Assembly: GCA_019114265.1 (NCBI GenBank)
Contig: DXFV01000033.1
Location: 124,001-188,000, forward strand
DNA: 64,000 nucleotides
From: Anaerofilum faecale
Lineage (GTDB): Bacteria; Bacillota; Clostridia; Oscillospirales; Ruminococcaceae
Direction: 5' to 3'
The notes under the pieces: generated by a model
Database searches by the model: none
What the model was told of the DNA's origin: nothing
The model's input: the letters and a program-made list of their open reading frames with translations, nothing else
Part shown: positions 32,077 to 41,088 of the stretch, piece after piece
Layout: every line of letters starts with the position of its first letter
Position numbering within the stretch: the first letter of the stretch is position 1
Translations under genes and position numbers: made by a program

Positions 32077-33978
32077 TCACGAAACAAGCTGCACGCTGTC
32101 TGCGATATCGGCAGCAAGGCCTTCTTCGTCCAGCAGAATCTCCACAAAATAGGGCATCACGTTCCAGTCGTAGGCCAGCATACAGTCCATCTGCTGCCAG
32201 GGAATGGATGCGGCGTTGCCGCTGGAGGCGCGCAAATCCTGCCAGACATACTGCGCCGTCGCGGTGCATCCGCTGTCCCAGCTTCGCTGCACCTGATACC
32301 CCTCATACCCGGCGTGGTTGGAGAGGGCCACCGGGGAGAAGATCTGCATCGGAAGGCTGGAGGCGGCGGTGTCCACACCGGCCAGTGTTTCCACATCGGA
32401 AGCGCCGAAGGGGTACAGCGTCACCGAGCCGACCGATTCCCCCTCCTGCACGAGCAGCAGTTGGTATACCTCGGTGCCGTCGCTCTCGGCGGCGGAGATC
32501 CCTTCGGGCAGGGTGAAGGAGAGCTTCGGTTCGCTGCCGTCCCGCATGCGGCAGGTGATGCGCAGCGCGGGCCCATCCTGCTCGAATTGCAGGCCGGGCG
32601 CGGTGTATCCCGCCGGTGCATCGTAGGTGAACGGCGCGGTGAGCTCTCTGCTGTCCCCGGCATACATCTGGTAGGCGTCGGTGTCCACCTCTGTCCAGAA
32701 GAATACGCCCAGGGTCACGCCCACCAGTTCGCCCCGCTCGCTCTCCAGGCTGCCCACGAATCGTTCCCCGCCGTTCCAGCCGCGCCGGTCGTCCAACAGG
32801 TCCTGCACAGAATAGGAGCCGGGCGCATCCGAGAAGGTCGCGCTCAGATTCACCGCCAGCGCGGTCTTGCCGTCCCCGGATACCGGAAGTTCCTCGGGCA
32901 GCGAGAAGGAGACGGTCCCGTCGCTGTGCAGGGTGAGCGTTTCCAGCGTCTTTGCGATGCATTCCGCGGCAGACTGCTCGGTCAGAGGAAGCGTGCGGGA
33001 TGCGGGCTCGTCTGTGCTGGATGCCGGGGGTGTATCGGTGTCCGTCCGGGGGCTGGTCAGGAAGCAGACCGCCGTCGCAAGGCAGCAGACCACAGCGAAC
33101 GCCACCAGATACACGGCGGGCTTGTGGTAGTGCAGCACCCGCTTCACGCGCTCCTTCACGCCCACCTCGCCGAAGGCGAGCGGACAGGCCCCGAGACGGT
33201 TCTGCCGCACGCTGCAGGACAGCAGTGCCTGGGAGTAGTCCGCGCGCTGGGCCGCCCCCATCTCCCGCACCACTTTTTCGTCGCAGGCCAGCTCGATATC
33301 CCGGCACAGCAGGAGATAGGAGAGCCAGACCAGCGGGTTGAACCAGTGCACGGCCAGAACCAGAAAGCCCAGCGGTTTCCACCAGTGATCTCTGCGGCGG
33401 ATGTGCGCCTGTTCATGGGCGATCACGGCCGAAAGGGTGGTTTCGTCCAGCGAGAAGGGAAGGTAGATGCAGGGGCGGAACACGCCCAGAATAAAGGGGG
33501 AAAACACCTGTTCCGTCTGGAAGATGTTGTCCCGCAGGCGCACGGCGGTGGACACCCGGCGGCGCAGCCGCAGATAGCTGACGCCTGCATACACCGCCAG
33601 CAGCACCACTCCCGCCGCCCAGACGGCAGCCAGAACCGGCAGCAAAATCTGCAAAGGATTTGCACTGGCGGCAGGCTGGGGAGCAAACGAGTGCTCGATC
33701 ACCGGGTTCACCACCCGGTCCAGCGCGGGGATGCCGGTCTCGAGCGAAGGGCTGGGATCGGTCAGAATGTCGGAGGGGATGGTGCTGGCGCTGGGCAGCA
33801 GGCTCAGGGCGCTCTCGATCGAAAACGGGCACACCAGCCGTATCGCCACAAGTCCCCACAGCAGCACGCTGATCCAGCGGGGCGCTTTTTTCAGCAAAAG
33901 CCGCAGCACCAGGACCGCCGCGATCAGCCAGCTTGCCGAAATGCTCAGATTCACGATCTGCAAAAACAGCGCGGTCAT
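32077..33978 (-). CDS. M56-family (BlaR1/MecR1-like) membrane metallopeptidase sensor
   Basis: Antirepressor-type sensor. The 633-residue product has four membrane helices in its first half, the zinc protease HEQAH at 188-192 facing the cytoplasm, the downstream ELACDEKVV, and a last membrane helix near 305-325. The roughly 300-residue extracellular part is not a penicillin-binding domain (no SxxK/KTG set), so the signal is probably not a beta-lactam. Its start overlaps the BlaI-like repressor by four bases; the protease should cleave that repressor on induction. Confidence 0.88.
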   Translation of the reverse strand: MTALFLQIVNLSISASWLIAAVLVLRLLLKKAPRWISVLLWGLVAIRLVCPFSIESALSLLPSASTIPSDILTDPSPSLETGIPALDRVVNPVIEHSFAPQPAASANPLQILLPVLAAVWAAGVVLLAVYAGVSYLRLRRRVSTAVRLRDNIFQTEQVFSPFILGVFRPCIYLPFSLDETTLSAVIAHEQAHIRRRDHWWKPLGFLVLAVHWFNPLVWLSYLLLCRDIELACDEKVVREMGAAQRADYSQALLSCSVRQNRLGACPLAFGEVGVKERVKRVLHYHKPAVYLVAFAVVCCLATAVCFLTSPRTDTDTPPASSTDEPASRTLPLTEQSAAECIAKTLETLTLHSDGTVSFSLPEELPVSGDGKTALAVNLSATFSDAPGSYSVQDLLDDRRGWNGGERFVGSLESERGELVGVTLGVFFWTEVDTDAYQMYAGDSRELTAPFTYDAPAGYTAPGLQFEQDGPALRITCRMRDGSEPKLSFTLPEGISAAESDGTEVYQLLLVQEGESVGSVTLYPFGASDVETLAGVDTAASSLPMQIFSPVALSNHAGYEGYQVQRSWDSGCTATAQYVWQDLRASSGNAASIPWQQMDCMLAYDWNVMPYFVEILLDEEGLAADIADSVQLVS

Positions 33979-34346
33979 TTCTGCTCCTCCTCTCGGAACC
34001 GGTCGATCATCTGCTGCACCTGGTCGATGTCGCGGGGGGACAGCTTCTGGTGCCGGACGAAGGCCGCGATAAAGGCCGGCAGAGAGCCTTCAAAGGTTTT
34101 CTCCACCAGTTCGTCGATTTCCGCTGCCTGCACCGCATCCTTGCTGACGAGGGAGGAGACCATCGTGTGTTCGTTTTTCAAAACCCCGCGCTCGCTCAGA
34201 CGCTTGATGACCGTGTAGGTGGTGGTGGGTTTCCAGCCCAGCTGTTCCCGGCACAGCTTCACCAGTTCGCCGCTTTTGATGGGCTCGTGTTCCCACAGGA
34301 TCAGGCAAAAGCGGTATTCGCTTTCAAAAATTTTCGGCGTTTCCAC
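33975..34346 (-). CDS. BlaI/MecI/CopY family repressor
   Basis: Winged-helix repressor of 123 residues. FESEYRFCLILWEHEPIKSGELV and TTTYTVIKRLSERGVLKNE are family hallmarks, and the C-terminal dimerisation helices hold the site usually cut by BlaR1-type proteases. Two TCTAAT...ATTAGA palindromes lie just upstream in its promoter. No beta-lactamase or PBP gene adjoins, so it probably controls its own operon and perhaps the nitroreductase. Confidence 0.93.
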   Translation of the reverse strand: METPKIFESEYRFCLILWEHEPIKSGELVKLCREQLGWKPTTTYTVIKRLSERGVLKNEHTMVSSLVSKDAVQAAEIDELVEKTFEGSLPAFIAAFVRHQKLSPRDIDQVQQMIDRFREEEQK

Positions 34347-34360
34347 AGTATCACACCTTT

Positions 34361-34421
34361 CTCTAATCGGTTAGAGTTTGCTTTCTATATTCAATCTAAT
34401 ATATTAGAGCGAATTTGTCAA
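34361..34421 (-). promoter_or_regulatory. BlaI-type operators and promoter
   Basis: Minus-strand TTGACA (34416-34421) and TAGATT (34393-34398) are 17 bases apart. The perfect palindrome TCTAATATATTAGA (34395-34408) overlaps the spacer and -10; a second, CTCTAATCGGTTAGAG (34361-34376), lies near the transcript start. This layout predicts autorepression. Confidence 0.82.
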
Positions 34422-34441
34422 GAGCCGGTTTGCCCAAAAGC

Positions 34442-34480
34442 AAAAAAACAGCCGCCCCCTGGCACAGCAGGGAAGCGGCA
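34442..34480 (-). terminator. Intrinsic terminator after rlmD
   Basis: On the minus strand GCCGCTTCCCTG pairs with CAGGGGGCGGC across CTGTGC, with TTTTTTT following. Confidence 0.82.
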
Positions 34481-34494
34481 GTTTGCAAAGCGGT

Positions 34495-35634
34495 TCATTT
34501 TCCGGCAAATAAGAGGATATTTTCGCAGTGGTCGGTGAAGGGGAACAGGTCCACCGGCTGTGCCTGTAGGGCGCGCCATCCGTGCGCGCACAGCCATTCG
34601 GCGTCCCGGCGCTGGGTGTCGGGGCCACAGGAGATATACACGATGGTTCGGGGTTTCAGCTTCTGCAAAGCGCGCAGAAATTCCGGGCTGCTTCCCTGGC
34701 GCGGCGGGTCCATCAGCACAAGGTCGGCGCGCTGTCCCTCGGCGGCCATGCGGGTCATGAAGCACCCGGCGTCGTCGCAGACAAAGCGGATGTTTTGGAT
34801 GTGGTTCAGCCGGGCGTTTTTCTGCGCATCCTGCACCGCCGAGCGGTTCAGCTCCACCCCCAGCACCTGCCCGGCCTTTTTTGCCGCGATGATGCCGATG
34901 GTGCCGGTGCCGCAGTAGGCGTCGATCACCGTCTCGGTGCCGGTCAGCCCGGCCATCTCGAGGGCGGCGGTGTACAGGCGCTGGGTCTGCGCCGGGTTCA
35001 CCTGGTAAAACGAGGCGGGCGAGATGAGGAATTCGCATCCGCACAGCTTGTCCCGGATATAGCCCGGCCCGTACAGGGTGCGGAACCGGTCGCCCAGCAC
35101 CATGCTGGTGCGGCGTCCGTTCACGCTTTGCACAATGGTAGTCAGCTCAGGATGCGCCGCCCGCATTCCGGCCACGAACTGTGCGCGGGCGGGGAAAATC
35201 GCGCTGCCGGTCACCACCACCAGCATCACCTCGCCGGTATACTTGCCCACCCGCACCAGCAGATGGCGCACAAGCCCGGTGTGGGTCACGTCGTTGTAGG
35301 CGGGCAGACGCAGCCTGTCCATCAGCTGCCGGGCGGTGGCGAACACAGCGGCGGCCCGCTCGTCCTCCAGCCAGCAGTGTTCCACCGGCACCAGGCGGTG
35401 GCTGGAAGGCTGGTAGAGGCCGGTCACTGTCCGGCCGTTCACCGTTCCCACCGCCGCCTGCACCTTGCAGCGATAGTGCGCGGGGTCGTCCATGCCGAGG
35501 ATGGGGCGCACCGGGCACAGCTTGCCGAACAGCCGCTGCATCTGCGCCTGTTTTCGGGCCAGCTGTTCGGGGTAGGGCAGGGCCAGCATCTGGCATCCGC
35601 CGCAGAGCTTCTGGTGGGGACAGGAAAGGAACAT
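34495..35634 (-). CDS. 23S rRNA uracil-C5-methyltransferase, RlmD/RumA family
   Basis: SAM-dependent RNA m5U methyltransferase, 379 residues. The N-terminus has the 4Fe-4S cysteine pattern CPHQKLCGGC, without a separate TRAM domain. The catalytic half has FYQVNPAQTQRLY, DAYCGTGTIGI, MDPPRQGSSPEFL and YISCGPDTQ with the nucleophilic cysteine. ATG at 35634 is chosen for its GGAGG and because upstream codons are not family-like. Whether the target is U1939, U747 or a tRNA cannot be told from sequence. Confidence 0.93.
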   Translation of the reverse strand: MFLSCPHQKLCGGCQMLALPYPEQLARKQAQMQRLFGKLCPVRPILGMDDPAHYRCKVQAAVGTVNGRTVTGLYQPSSHRLVPVEHCWLEDERAAAVFATARQLMDRLRLPAYNDVTHTGLVRHLLVRVGKYTGEVMLVVVTGSAIFPARAQFVAGMRAAHPELTTIVQSVNGRRTSMVLGDRFRTLYGPGYIRDKLCGCEFLISPASFYQVNPAQTQRLYTAALEMAGLTGTETVIDAYCGTGTIGIIAAKKAGQVLGVELNRSAVQDAQKNARLNHIQNIRFVCDDAGCFMTRMAAEGQRADLVLMDPPRQGSSPEFLRALQKLKPRTIVYISCGPDTQRRDAEWLCAHGWRALQAQPVDLFPFTDHCENILLFAGK

Positions 35635-35659
35635 GCTGCAAAACCTCCGATCACCCGCA

Positions 35660-35711
35660 GAAAAGCGGGCGGTGTGAAAACTGCTTCCAGTATACCACAA
35701 CCGCCCGCTTT
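35660..35711 (-). terminator. Terminator after lipoprotein A, overlapping rlmD promoter region
   Basis: On the minus strand AAAGCGGGCGG and CCGCCCGCTTT form an 11-pair stem with a 28-base loop, followed by TC. The loop contains TATACT, a possible rlmD -10, so the element may switch between termination and initiation. Confidence 0.5.
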
Positions 35712-35722
35712 GTGAAAAGGGT

Positions 35723-37981
35723 TTATTGCTGTTCGGCCTGCATGGTCTGCATCATGTTGCAGATATCGTCCACCGCCTCGTCCAGCGTTTTTTGCCCCTC
35801 CCAGTACGCGCCCGCTTCCTCCAGAAAACGGCTTTCCAGCACGGGATCGTCCGGGATGCACAGTTCGATTTCTCCAAACAGCTCGGTCAGATTTTCTTCC
35901 AGCGCAAAAACGATGTCTGCGTCTTCTTTTCCAGATTCCTTTGAACCGTAGCCGTCGTAGCCATACTGCTCAAGCTGCGCCTGTACATAGTCCGGTACAG
36001 CGGGGAATCCCTGTGTGATAAGTGTGTGGGTCTGCACCGATTCGCTCAGCAGCGCTTCGATAAAGAGCGCGGCGGCCTCCTTGTGCTGGCTGGTGGCAGG
36101 GATGGCGGCCACCGTGTTCGGCTGGCATACGGTGTTGCCCTGTGTGTCTGGCAGCAGAGCGACATGTCCGTGTGTAGAGAGAGCCTCGTCTGCGCTGCAT
36201 GAAAATCCGATCAATGTGTCGAGGGGAGAAATCATGCCGGAGCAGGCCATATTGGCATCCATGTTTTTGAAATGATGTATCCATGAAGAATTCCAGCGGA
36301 CAGGAGAGGAAGCGAAAGGCCACAAATCCATATGTTCGCCCAGTTGCTTACCCAGCTGCAAAAATGCCTCGATAACAGCGCGATCCCCTGTCAGCAGCTG
36401 CTCTTTCCAGGTAAGATACATCATGGAAAACAATTCTCCATAGTCCAGCATACTGATGTTGACGCCCTCCGGTTTGTCTGATTTGGGTTTGCTCGTTCCG
36501 ACGGTGTAGGAGTAAAGGTTCACATGCTCTGTGCCGGACAGAATAGCGTGTTTCAAATCGTCGAAGGTGTCCATTTTGGGCATATCTCCCCAGCTGGCAA
36601 CGATCCAGGGATAAAACCATGTGGGAAGACCGTACTGCTTGCCGTCCTGTGCGAACGGCTCGCACAGCGCCGGGTATACCACCGAAGTATCCACAAACTC
36701 GTTCAGATCGGCCAGCATGCCCTGCTTTATCAGAGCGGAGGCGTCCAAATCGTCCAAAAGCAGCACGTCCGGCCCATTTCCCGCTGCAATGGAAGCATAC
36801 AGGCTGCGCATCACATCCTCGTAGTTGCTGTAAGAATGCATAGGGTCTTTGTACGGAGATAAAATCAGATGCCAATCGAAAAGTGAGATATCTTCGACCA
36901 GATACTCATATTCCACCGTGATTTCCCGGTGCTCGCGCGCCAGTTCGGTGACGGCCATTTCCACCGCCTCGTTCGGCAGGATGGAAACCACCTTGATCTC
37001 TTCCTCCATCACGGTATATTCCGGGTCGTATTCATACTGGTACACTCTCCCGATCGGCTCCATCAGATAGAACAAATCGTCCCGCACCACGGCCAGCCCC
37101 AGCGGCATAAAGCTTGTGTTGCCCACCCGCAGCCACTTGCTTTCGCCCAGCTGCTCCATGGTGCCGTCCTTTGCGCGGAAAAATCCCGATTTTCCCACCA
37201 GATAGGCCGTGCCGTCCCGGCTGGTCATCTGGAGGTTCGGGGATGTCACCTGTTCCCATTCGGGGGTTTCCGCCTTGCTGGTGCCGTCCGGGTACCGCAC
37301 CAGAGTGGTCTCGTCCTGCCAGACAACGGCGCCGTCCTTCTGCAGCGCGCCGTTCCGCCCGGCATAGCTTTTGGTCAGATTGCCGTCCCGGTCCACCTCC
37401 AGCACGCTGTACCCGGTGGGCAGCAGGGTTTCCCCGCACTGCACCGCGCCGGAGAAATACAGGTTTCCCGGCGGCACATCGTGCAAAGCCACCTCGCCGC
37501 CCTCCAGCGTGCCCTCCTTTGCGCAGAACAGCCACAGGCGGTTGCCGTTGGGATCGTTGTTTTCGTCCTGTATCATGTTCACAGACGCCGTAAAGCTCAC
37601 CGCCGTCCAAACGCAGTCCGCCTCCACGCCGAAGGTGATGCTGTACAGGCCTTCGGTGTTGGGGGCAGGGCACAGCTCTGCCAGCTGTCCGGCCCAGTCG
37701 GCGGGGACGGTCTGCCATTCGCCGTTTTCACACACCTCGTGGTGCACCGTCTGGGGCAGCACGGCTTCGGCGGTGTTGTCTGTGTCCACGCCGAAAATGT
37801 GCACCCGTCCGTCCTCGTCGGTGCAGATGGTTTTCCAGTTCCAGTCTTTGCTGTCCGGCGGTGTGATCTCCGTTTCGATATACCCGCCCGCCGCAGGGGA
37901 CGGCGCGGGCGCGGCAGGCGCACACCCTGCCAGCATCGCCAGCGCGAGGCATCCCGCGGCCAGACGCTTGAGAGCCTTCAT
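35723..37981 (-). CDS. Solute-binding-type lipoprotein A
   Basis: A 752-residue surface lipoprotein (LALAMLAGCAPAAP, lipidated at LAGC). Residues to about 320 contain repeated DxxGxxxxF/Y-type strands (TSRDGTAYLVGKSGFF) that suggest a beta-propeller-like domain. The C-terminal half resembles ABC solute-binding proteins: VSILPNEAVEMAVTELARE, SIAAGNGPDVLLLDDLDASA, GMLADLNEFVD, QHKEAAALFIEALLSE. No permease or ATPase gene is near. It is the second gene of a two-gene unit with paralogue B, 22 bases downstream of it. ATG chosen from GGAGG and the signal peptide. Confidence 0.8.
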   Translation of the reverse strand: MKALKRLAAGCLALAMLAGCAPAAPAPSPAAGGYIETEITPPDSKDWNWKTICTDEDGRVHIFGVDTDNTAEAVLPQTVHHEVCENGEWQTVPADWAGQLAELCPAPNTEGLYSITFGVEADCVWTAVSFTASVNMIQDENNDPNGNRLWLFCAKEGTLEGGEVALHDVPPGNLYFSGAVQCGETLLPTGYSVLEVDRDGNLTKSYAGRNGALQKDGAVVWQDETTLVRYPDGTSKAETPEWEQVTSPNLQMTSRDGTAYLVGKSGFFRAKDGTMEQLGESKWLRVGNTSFMPLGLAVVRDDLFYLMEPIGRVYQYEYDPEYTVMEEEIKVVSILPNEAVEMAVTELAREHREITVEYEYLVEDISLFDWHLILSPYKDPMHSYSNYEDVMRSLYASIAAGNGPDVLLLDDLDASALIKQGMLADLNEFVDTSVVYPALCEPFAQDGKQYGLPTWFYPWIVASWGDMPKMDTFDDLKHAILSGTEHVNLYSYTVGTSKPKSDKPEGVNISMLDYGELFSMMYLTWKEQLLTGDRAVIEAFLQLGKQLGEHMDLWPFASSPVRWNSSWIHHFKNMDANMACSGMISPLDTLIGFSCSADEALSTHGHVALLPDTQGNTVCQPNTVAAIPATSQHKEAAALFIEALLSESVQTHTLITQGFPAVPDYVQAQLEQYGYDGYGSKESGKEDADIVFALEENLTELFGEIELCIPDDPVLESRFLEEAGAYWEGQKTLDEAVDDICNMMQTMQAEQQ
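37893..37966. repeat. 74-bp near-identical segment, copy A
   Basis: Signal-peptide coding DNA of lipoprotein A; matches 40117-40190 at 73 of 74 positions, far more closely than the rest of the two genes. Confidence 0.9.
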
Positions 37982-38003
37982 GCCAATACCTCCTTGGATC
38001 GTT

Positions 38004-40208
38004 TTATTTCCGTTCGGCCTGCATCGTTTGCAGCAGCTCGGCCAGGTCGGAAGAGGCCTGTTCCAGCGTGCGTTTGCCGATCCAGCACTCCACTGCGATC
38101 TCCTCCACCCGTGCTTCCAGAGCCGGGTCGGGCAGCAGGCACTGCTCCACATTTTCCAGCAGTGCGGCGGGATCGTCTTTCAGATAGCTGATCCCGTCCG
38201 CGAAGCTGTCTGCTTTGTCCCAGCCTTCAAACAGGGAGTCCCACGCCGAAGGCACAGAAGCGACGCCCTCCATATAGCTCTCGGATGCGGTCTTGCCATA
38301 TTGCTGCATCGGTTCGCTCAGCAGAAACCGAATGAATTCGGCGGCCGCCTCCTTGTGCGCACTGTTGGCGGGAATGGCGGCCGCGGTTCCGGGATAGCAC
38401 ACGGCGAGACCCTGTGTGTCCCGCAGCAGAGCCAGATGCCCGTCCTGTACAACGTCGGGCTCTTCATAGAACAGGAAACGCACCGTAAGACCATCCGGAT
38501 ACAGCACCGAATCGCAGAACAGTTCGGTGTGGTCCTTCTCGGAGAAAGGCTGTGTGAAAGAAATCCCCCTTGTGTTGCGCGTCCACACGTCCTTTGCCGT
38601 AAGCCCCATGTGCTGTGCCAGCTGTTGCCCCTGTTCCAGAAATTCCTGTGCGGCGGAGGGGTCGGCAGTCAGCTTTTGCTGCCAGGCGGGGTAGAGGATC
38701 GCAAACAGATCGTTGTGAGTCTGAATGGACAGCGCCAGCCCTCTCACAGAGCTGAACCCCGTCTCCGGATCGGTGTATTCGCCGCCGGCCTTTCCGGCCA
38801 GGATCGCATCGCGAAGGCTGTCGAAATCATCCATCGGCGGCATCTCTTCCCAGCTGCCCACCACCCAGGGGTAGAACCGGGCGGGAGCGGCATACTGTTT
38901 CCCGTCCACGGAAAACGCGTCGCGCACGGCCGGGAGGATGGAGCTGGTGTCCACCAGGCCGGAAAGATCCTCCAGCATACCCTGCTGCATCAGCGAGCGG
39001 GGGTCCAGATCGTCCAGGATCAGCACGTCCGGCCCGTTCCCCGCCGCGATGGAGGTATACAGACTGCGCACGGCGTCCTCGTAGGTGGAGAGGGGGAATT
39101 CTTCGTTCAGATACAGGCCGTAACCAGACCCAACCGGCAATACATACTGATAGTCGATCCCCAGCTCCGGCTGTTCCACCGCCAGCCGTCCCACTGCCTC
39201 CTGAATCAGATAGTTCTGCCGCAGCGAGAACACCGTGATCTGTTCGGTGACGGCGGGGAGGGCGGGATCGTATTCGTAGCGGTAGATGCGATCGTTTGCA
39301 CACAGATAGAAGATATTGTCCTGCGCCACGGCCAGCCCGCGGACCTGCTGCCCGGGCCGGCCCACACGGAGCCGGTCGCCCTCTGCCAGCTGTTCCAGCG
39401 TGCCGCCCTGTGCGCGGTAAAACCCGGTGGAGCATACAAAATAGGCCGTGCCGTCCCGGCTGGTCATCGTGAGAGGATCGCTGCCGGGATTGCTCCAGTT
39501 CACCTCTGCGGGCGTGCCGTCTTTCGGGCACTGCAGCAGAGCGCCGGTGTGATCCTGCACCAGCACGCCGTCCGTTTGCAGGGCGCTGGACAGGGCGTCC
39601 CTATGGTCCAGCAATCTGCCGTCCCGGCTCACAACAAGCGATTCAGACAGGGTGGGCAGCAGGAGGGTTTCCCCTGTCTGGATGGCGGAGGAAAAAAGCA
39701 GATTGGAAAAATTGCCGCCGCCCAGATCGACCTCGCCGCCGGTCAGCGCGCCGTCCTGCGTGCGGAACAGCCATAGCCGGTTGTCGGCCGGGTCGGGGGC
39801 GGTTTCCGCCATCGGGCCGTTGGAAGCCGTAAAGCTCACCGCTACCCACACGTCCGCCTGTTCCACGCCGAAAGTGATGCTGTACAGGCCGTCCGCATCG
39901 GGCGCAGGGCACAGCTCTGCCAGCTGCCCGGCCCAGTCGGCCGGCTGATATTGCCATTCATCGTCTGCATACACCGTATGCTGTACAAATTCGGGCAGCT
40001 CTCCATAGGCGGCATCGGTGGAAAACAGATGCAGGCGGCCTTCTTCGTCGGTGCAGATCGTCGCGTTTTCGAGGCTGTCGTCCGGCGTGATTTCCGTCTC
40101 GCGGTATCCGCCCACTGCAGGGGACGGCGCGGGCGCGGCAGGCGCACATCCTGCCAGCATCGCCAGCGCGAGGCATCCCGCGGCCAGACGTTTGCATAGA
40201 TATTTCAT
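38004..40208 (-). CDS. Solute-binding-type lipoprotein B, paralogue of A
   Basis: A 734-residue lipoprotein with the same signal peptide (LALAMLAGCAPA) and layout as its neighbour: an N-terminal propeller-like half (TSRDGTAYFVCSTGFYRAQ) and a C-terminal solute-binding-like half (SIAAGNGPDVLILDDLDPRS, GMLEDLSGLVD, HKEAAAEFIRFLLSE). The proteins have diverged widely outside the signal peptide. It is the first gene of the pair and is divergent from the response regulator at 40358. ATG at 40208 follows AAGGAGG. Transport without a nearby permease is doubtful; a sensory or binding role is possible. Confidence 0.8.
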   Translation of the reverse strand: MKYLCKRLAAGCLALAMLAGCAPAAPAPSPAVGGYRETEITPDDSLENATICTDEEGRLHLFSTDAAYGELPEFVQHTVYADDEWQYQPADWAGQLAELCPAPDADGLYSITFGVEQADVWVAVSFTASNGPMAETAPDPADNRLWLFRTQDGALTGGEVDLGGGNFSNLLFSSAIQTGETLLLPTLSESLVVSRDGRLLDHRDALSSALQTDGVLVQDHTGALLQCPKDGTPAEVNWSNPGSDPLTMTSRDGTAYFVCSTGFYRAQGGTLEQLAEGDRLRVGRPGQQVRGLAVAQDNIFYLCANDRIYRYEYDPALPAVTEQITVFSLRQNYLIQEAVGRLAVEQPELGIDYQYVLPVGSGYGLYLNEEFPLSTYEDAVRSLYTSIAAGNGPDVLILDDLDPRSLMQQGMLEDLSGLVDTSSILPAVRDAFSVDGKQYAAPARFYPWVVGSWEEMPPMDDFDSLRDAILAGKAGGEYTDPETGFSSVRGLALSIQTHNDLFAILYPAWQQKLTADPSAAQEFLEQGQQLAQHMGLTAKDVWTRNTRGISFTQPFSEKDHTELFCDSVLYPDGLTVRFLFYEEPDVVQDGHLALLRDTQGLAVCYPGTAAAIPANSAHKEAAAEFIRFLLSEPMQQYGKTASESYMEGVASVPSAWDSLFEGWDKADSFADGISYLKDDPAALLENVEQCLLPDPALEARVEEIAVECWIGKRTLEQASSDLAELLQTMQAERK
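40117..40190. repeat. 74-bp near-identical segment, copy B
   Basis: Partner of the segment at 37893-37966, one mismatch. Points to recent duplication or gene conversion at the 5' ends. Confidence 0.9.
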
Positions 40209-40268
40209 GATAAAGACCTCCTTGCTGTCCAAAGACAGTTCTGGTATATCCCTACTGTACCATGCCTT

Positions 40269-40325
40269 CCTCTAAAGACACTGTAAGATTTTTTACAGGT
40301 CAAACAGAGAAAAATATGGTATACT
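40269..40325 (+). promoter_or_regulatory. Divergent control region between lipoprotein B and response regulator
   Basis: Holds TATACT (40320-40325) for the regulator without a good -35, an inverted repeat CTGTAA-N6-TTACAG (40281-40298) just upstream, and CCTCTAAAGACACTG (40269-40283), whose complement resembles AGTGTCTCTTTAGAG before the histidine kinase. An activator-dependent promoter fits. Confidence 0.45.
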
Positions 40326-40357
40326 GAACAATCATACAGGAAAGGAAACAGAAACCG

Positions 40358-41026
40358 ATGCGGATCTTGGTGATTGAAGACGATGCAGCGCTGGCGGAAG
40401 CACTGGCCGACAGCCTGCGCGCGCAGAACTGGCAGGCCGACTGCTGCGGCGACGGGGAGGAAGGACTGTACCTTGCGCGGATGGACGCCTATGACGTCCT
40501 GCTGGTGGACCGGATGCTGCCGGGAATGGACGGGACCGAGCTGGTGCGCTGTCTGCGGCGGGAGGGGCACATGGTGCCCGTTCTCATGATGACGGCGCTG
40601 GACGCGGTGGGCGACCGTGTGGCCGGCCTGGACGCAGGCGCCGATGATTATCTTCCCAAGCCGTTTGCCACAGCCGAGCTGCTGGCGCGTGTGCGGGCAT
40701 TGGCAAGGCGACCGGCCGCGCTGCAAACCAGTGCGGCGCCGGTGGGGGATGTCCGGCTGGACACGGTGCAGCGGCGTCTGCAGGGCCCGGCGGGGGAGTG
40801 CGGATTGTCCGGGCGCGAGTGTGCGCTGCTGGGGATACTGGCCGCGAATCTGGAGCGCACCGTCCCGCGGGAAACGCTGCTCGTGCGCGTGTGGGGCCCC
40901 GACAGCAATGTGGAAAACGGCAATCTCGACAACTATGCGCACCTGGTGCGCAGACGGTTGTCCAGCGTTGGAAGTCAGCTTCGCCTGGTCACCGTCCGCG
41001 GGGTGGGATACAGCCTGAAATTCTGA
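40358..41026 (+). CDS. OmpR-family response regulator
   Basis: Two-component regulator of 222 residues: receiver domain with acidic pocket EDD (7-9), phosphoacceptor Asp51 (LLVDRMLPGMDG) and Lys101 (DYLPKPF), then a winged-helix DNA-binding domain ending NYAHLVRRRLSS and TVRGVGYSLKF. It is divergent from the lipoprotein pair and is followed, after a structured leader and a small membrane protein, by a histidine kinase on the same strand, its likely partner. Confidence 0.94.
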   Translation: MRILVIEDDAALAEALADSLRAQNWQADCCGDGEEGLYLARMDAYDVLLVDRMLPGMDGTELVRCLRREGHMVPVLMMTALDAVGDRVAGLDAGADDYLPKPFATAELLARVRALARRPAALQTSAAPVGDVRLDTVQRRLQGPAGECGLSGRECALLGILAANLERTVPRETLLVRVWGPDSNVENGNLDNYAHLVRRRLSSVGSQLRLVTVRGVGYSLKF

Positions 41027-41053
41027 AAAATTTGTAAATAATCAACTATTTGC

Positions 41054-41082
41054 TTGATTTTTGTGGATGAAATTTATATAAT
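41054..41082 (+). promoter_or_regulatory. Promoter of the structured leader and small membrane gene
   Basis: TTGATT at 41054-41059 and perfect TATAAT at 41077-41082, 17 bases apart, in a strongly AT-rich stretch. Confidence 0.75.
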
Positions 41083-41088
41083 ATATAT

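Noticed and set aside
31123..34218. Plus-strand open frame of over 1000 codons across the nitroreductase and BlaR1/BlaI genes
   Set aside because: It spans several minus-strand genes with clear motifs and a bidirectional terminator; its translation is low-complexity shadow sequence.
38004..40208. Calling the paired lipoproteins ABC sugar-transport components
   Set aside because: No permease or ATPase gene is in the window, and the proteins are about twice the size of normal binding proteins with an extra N-terminal domain.
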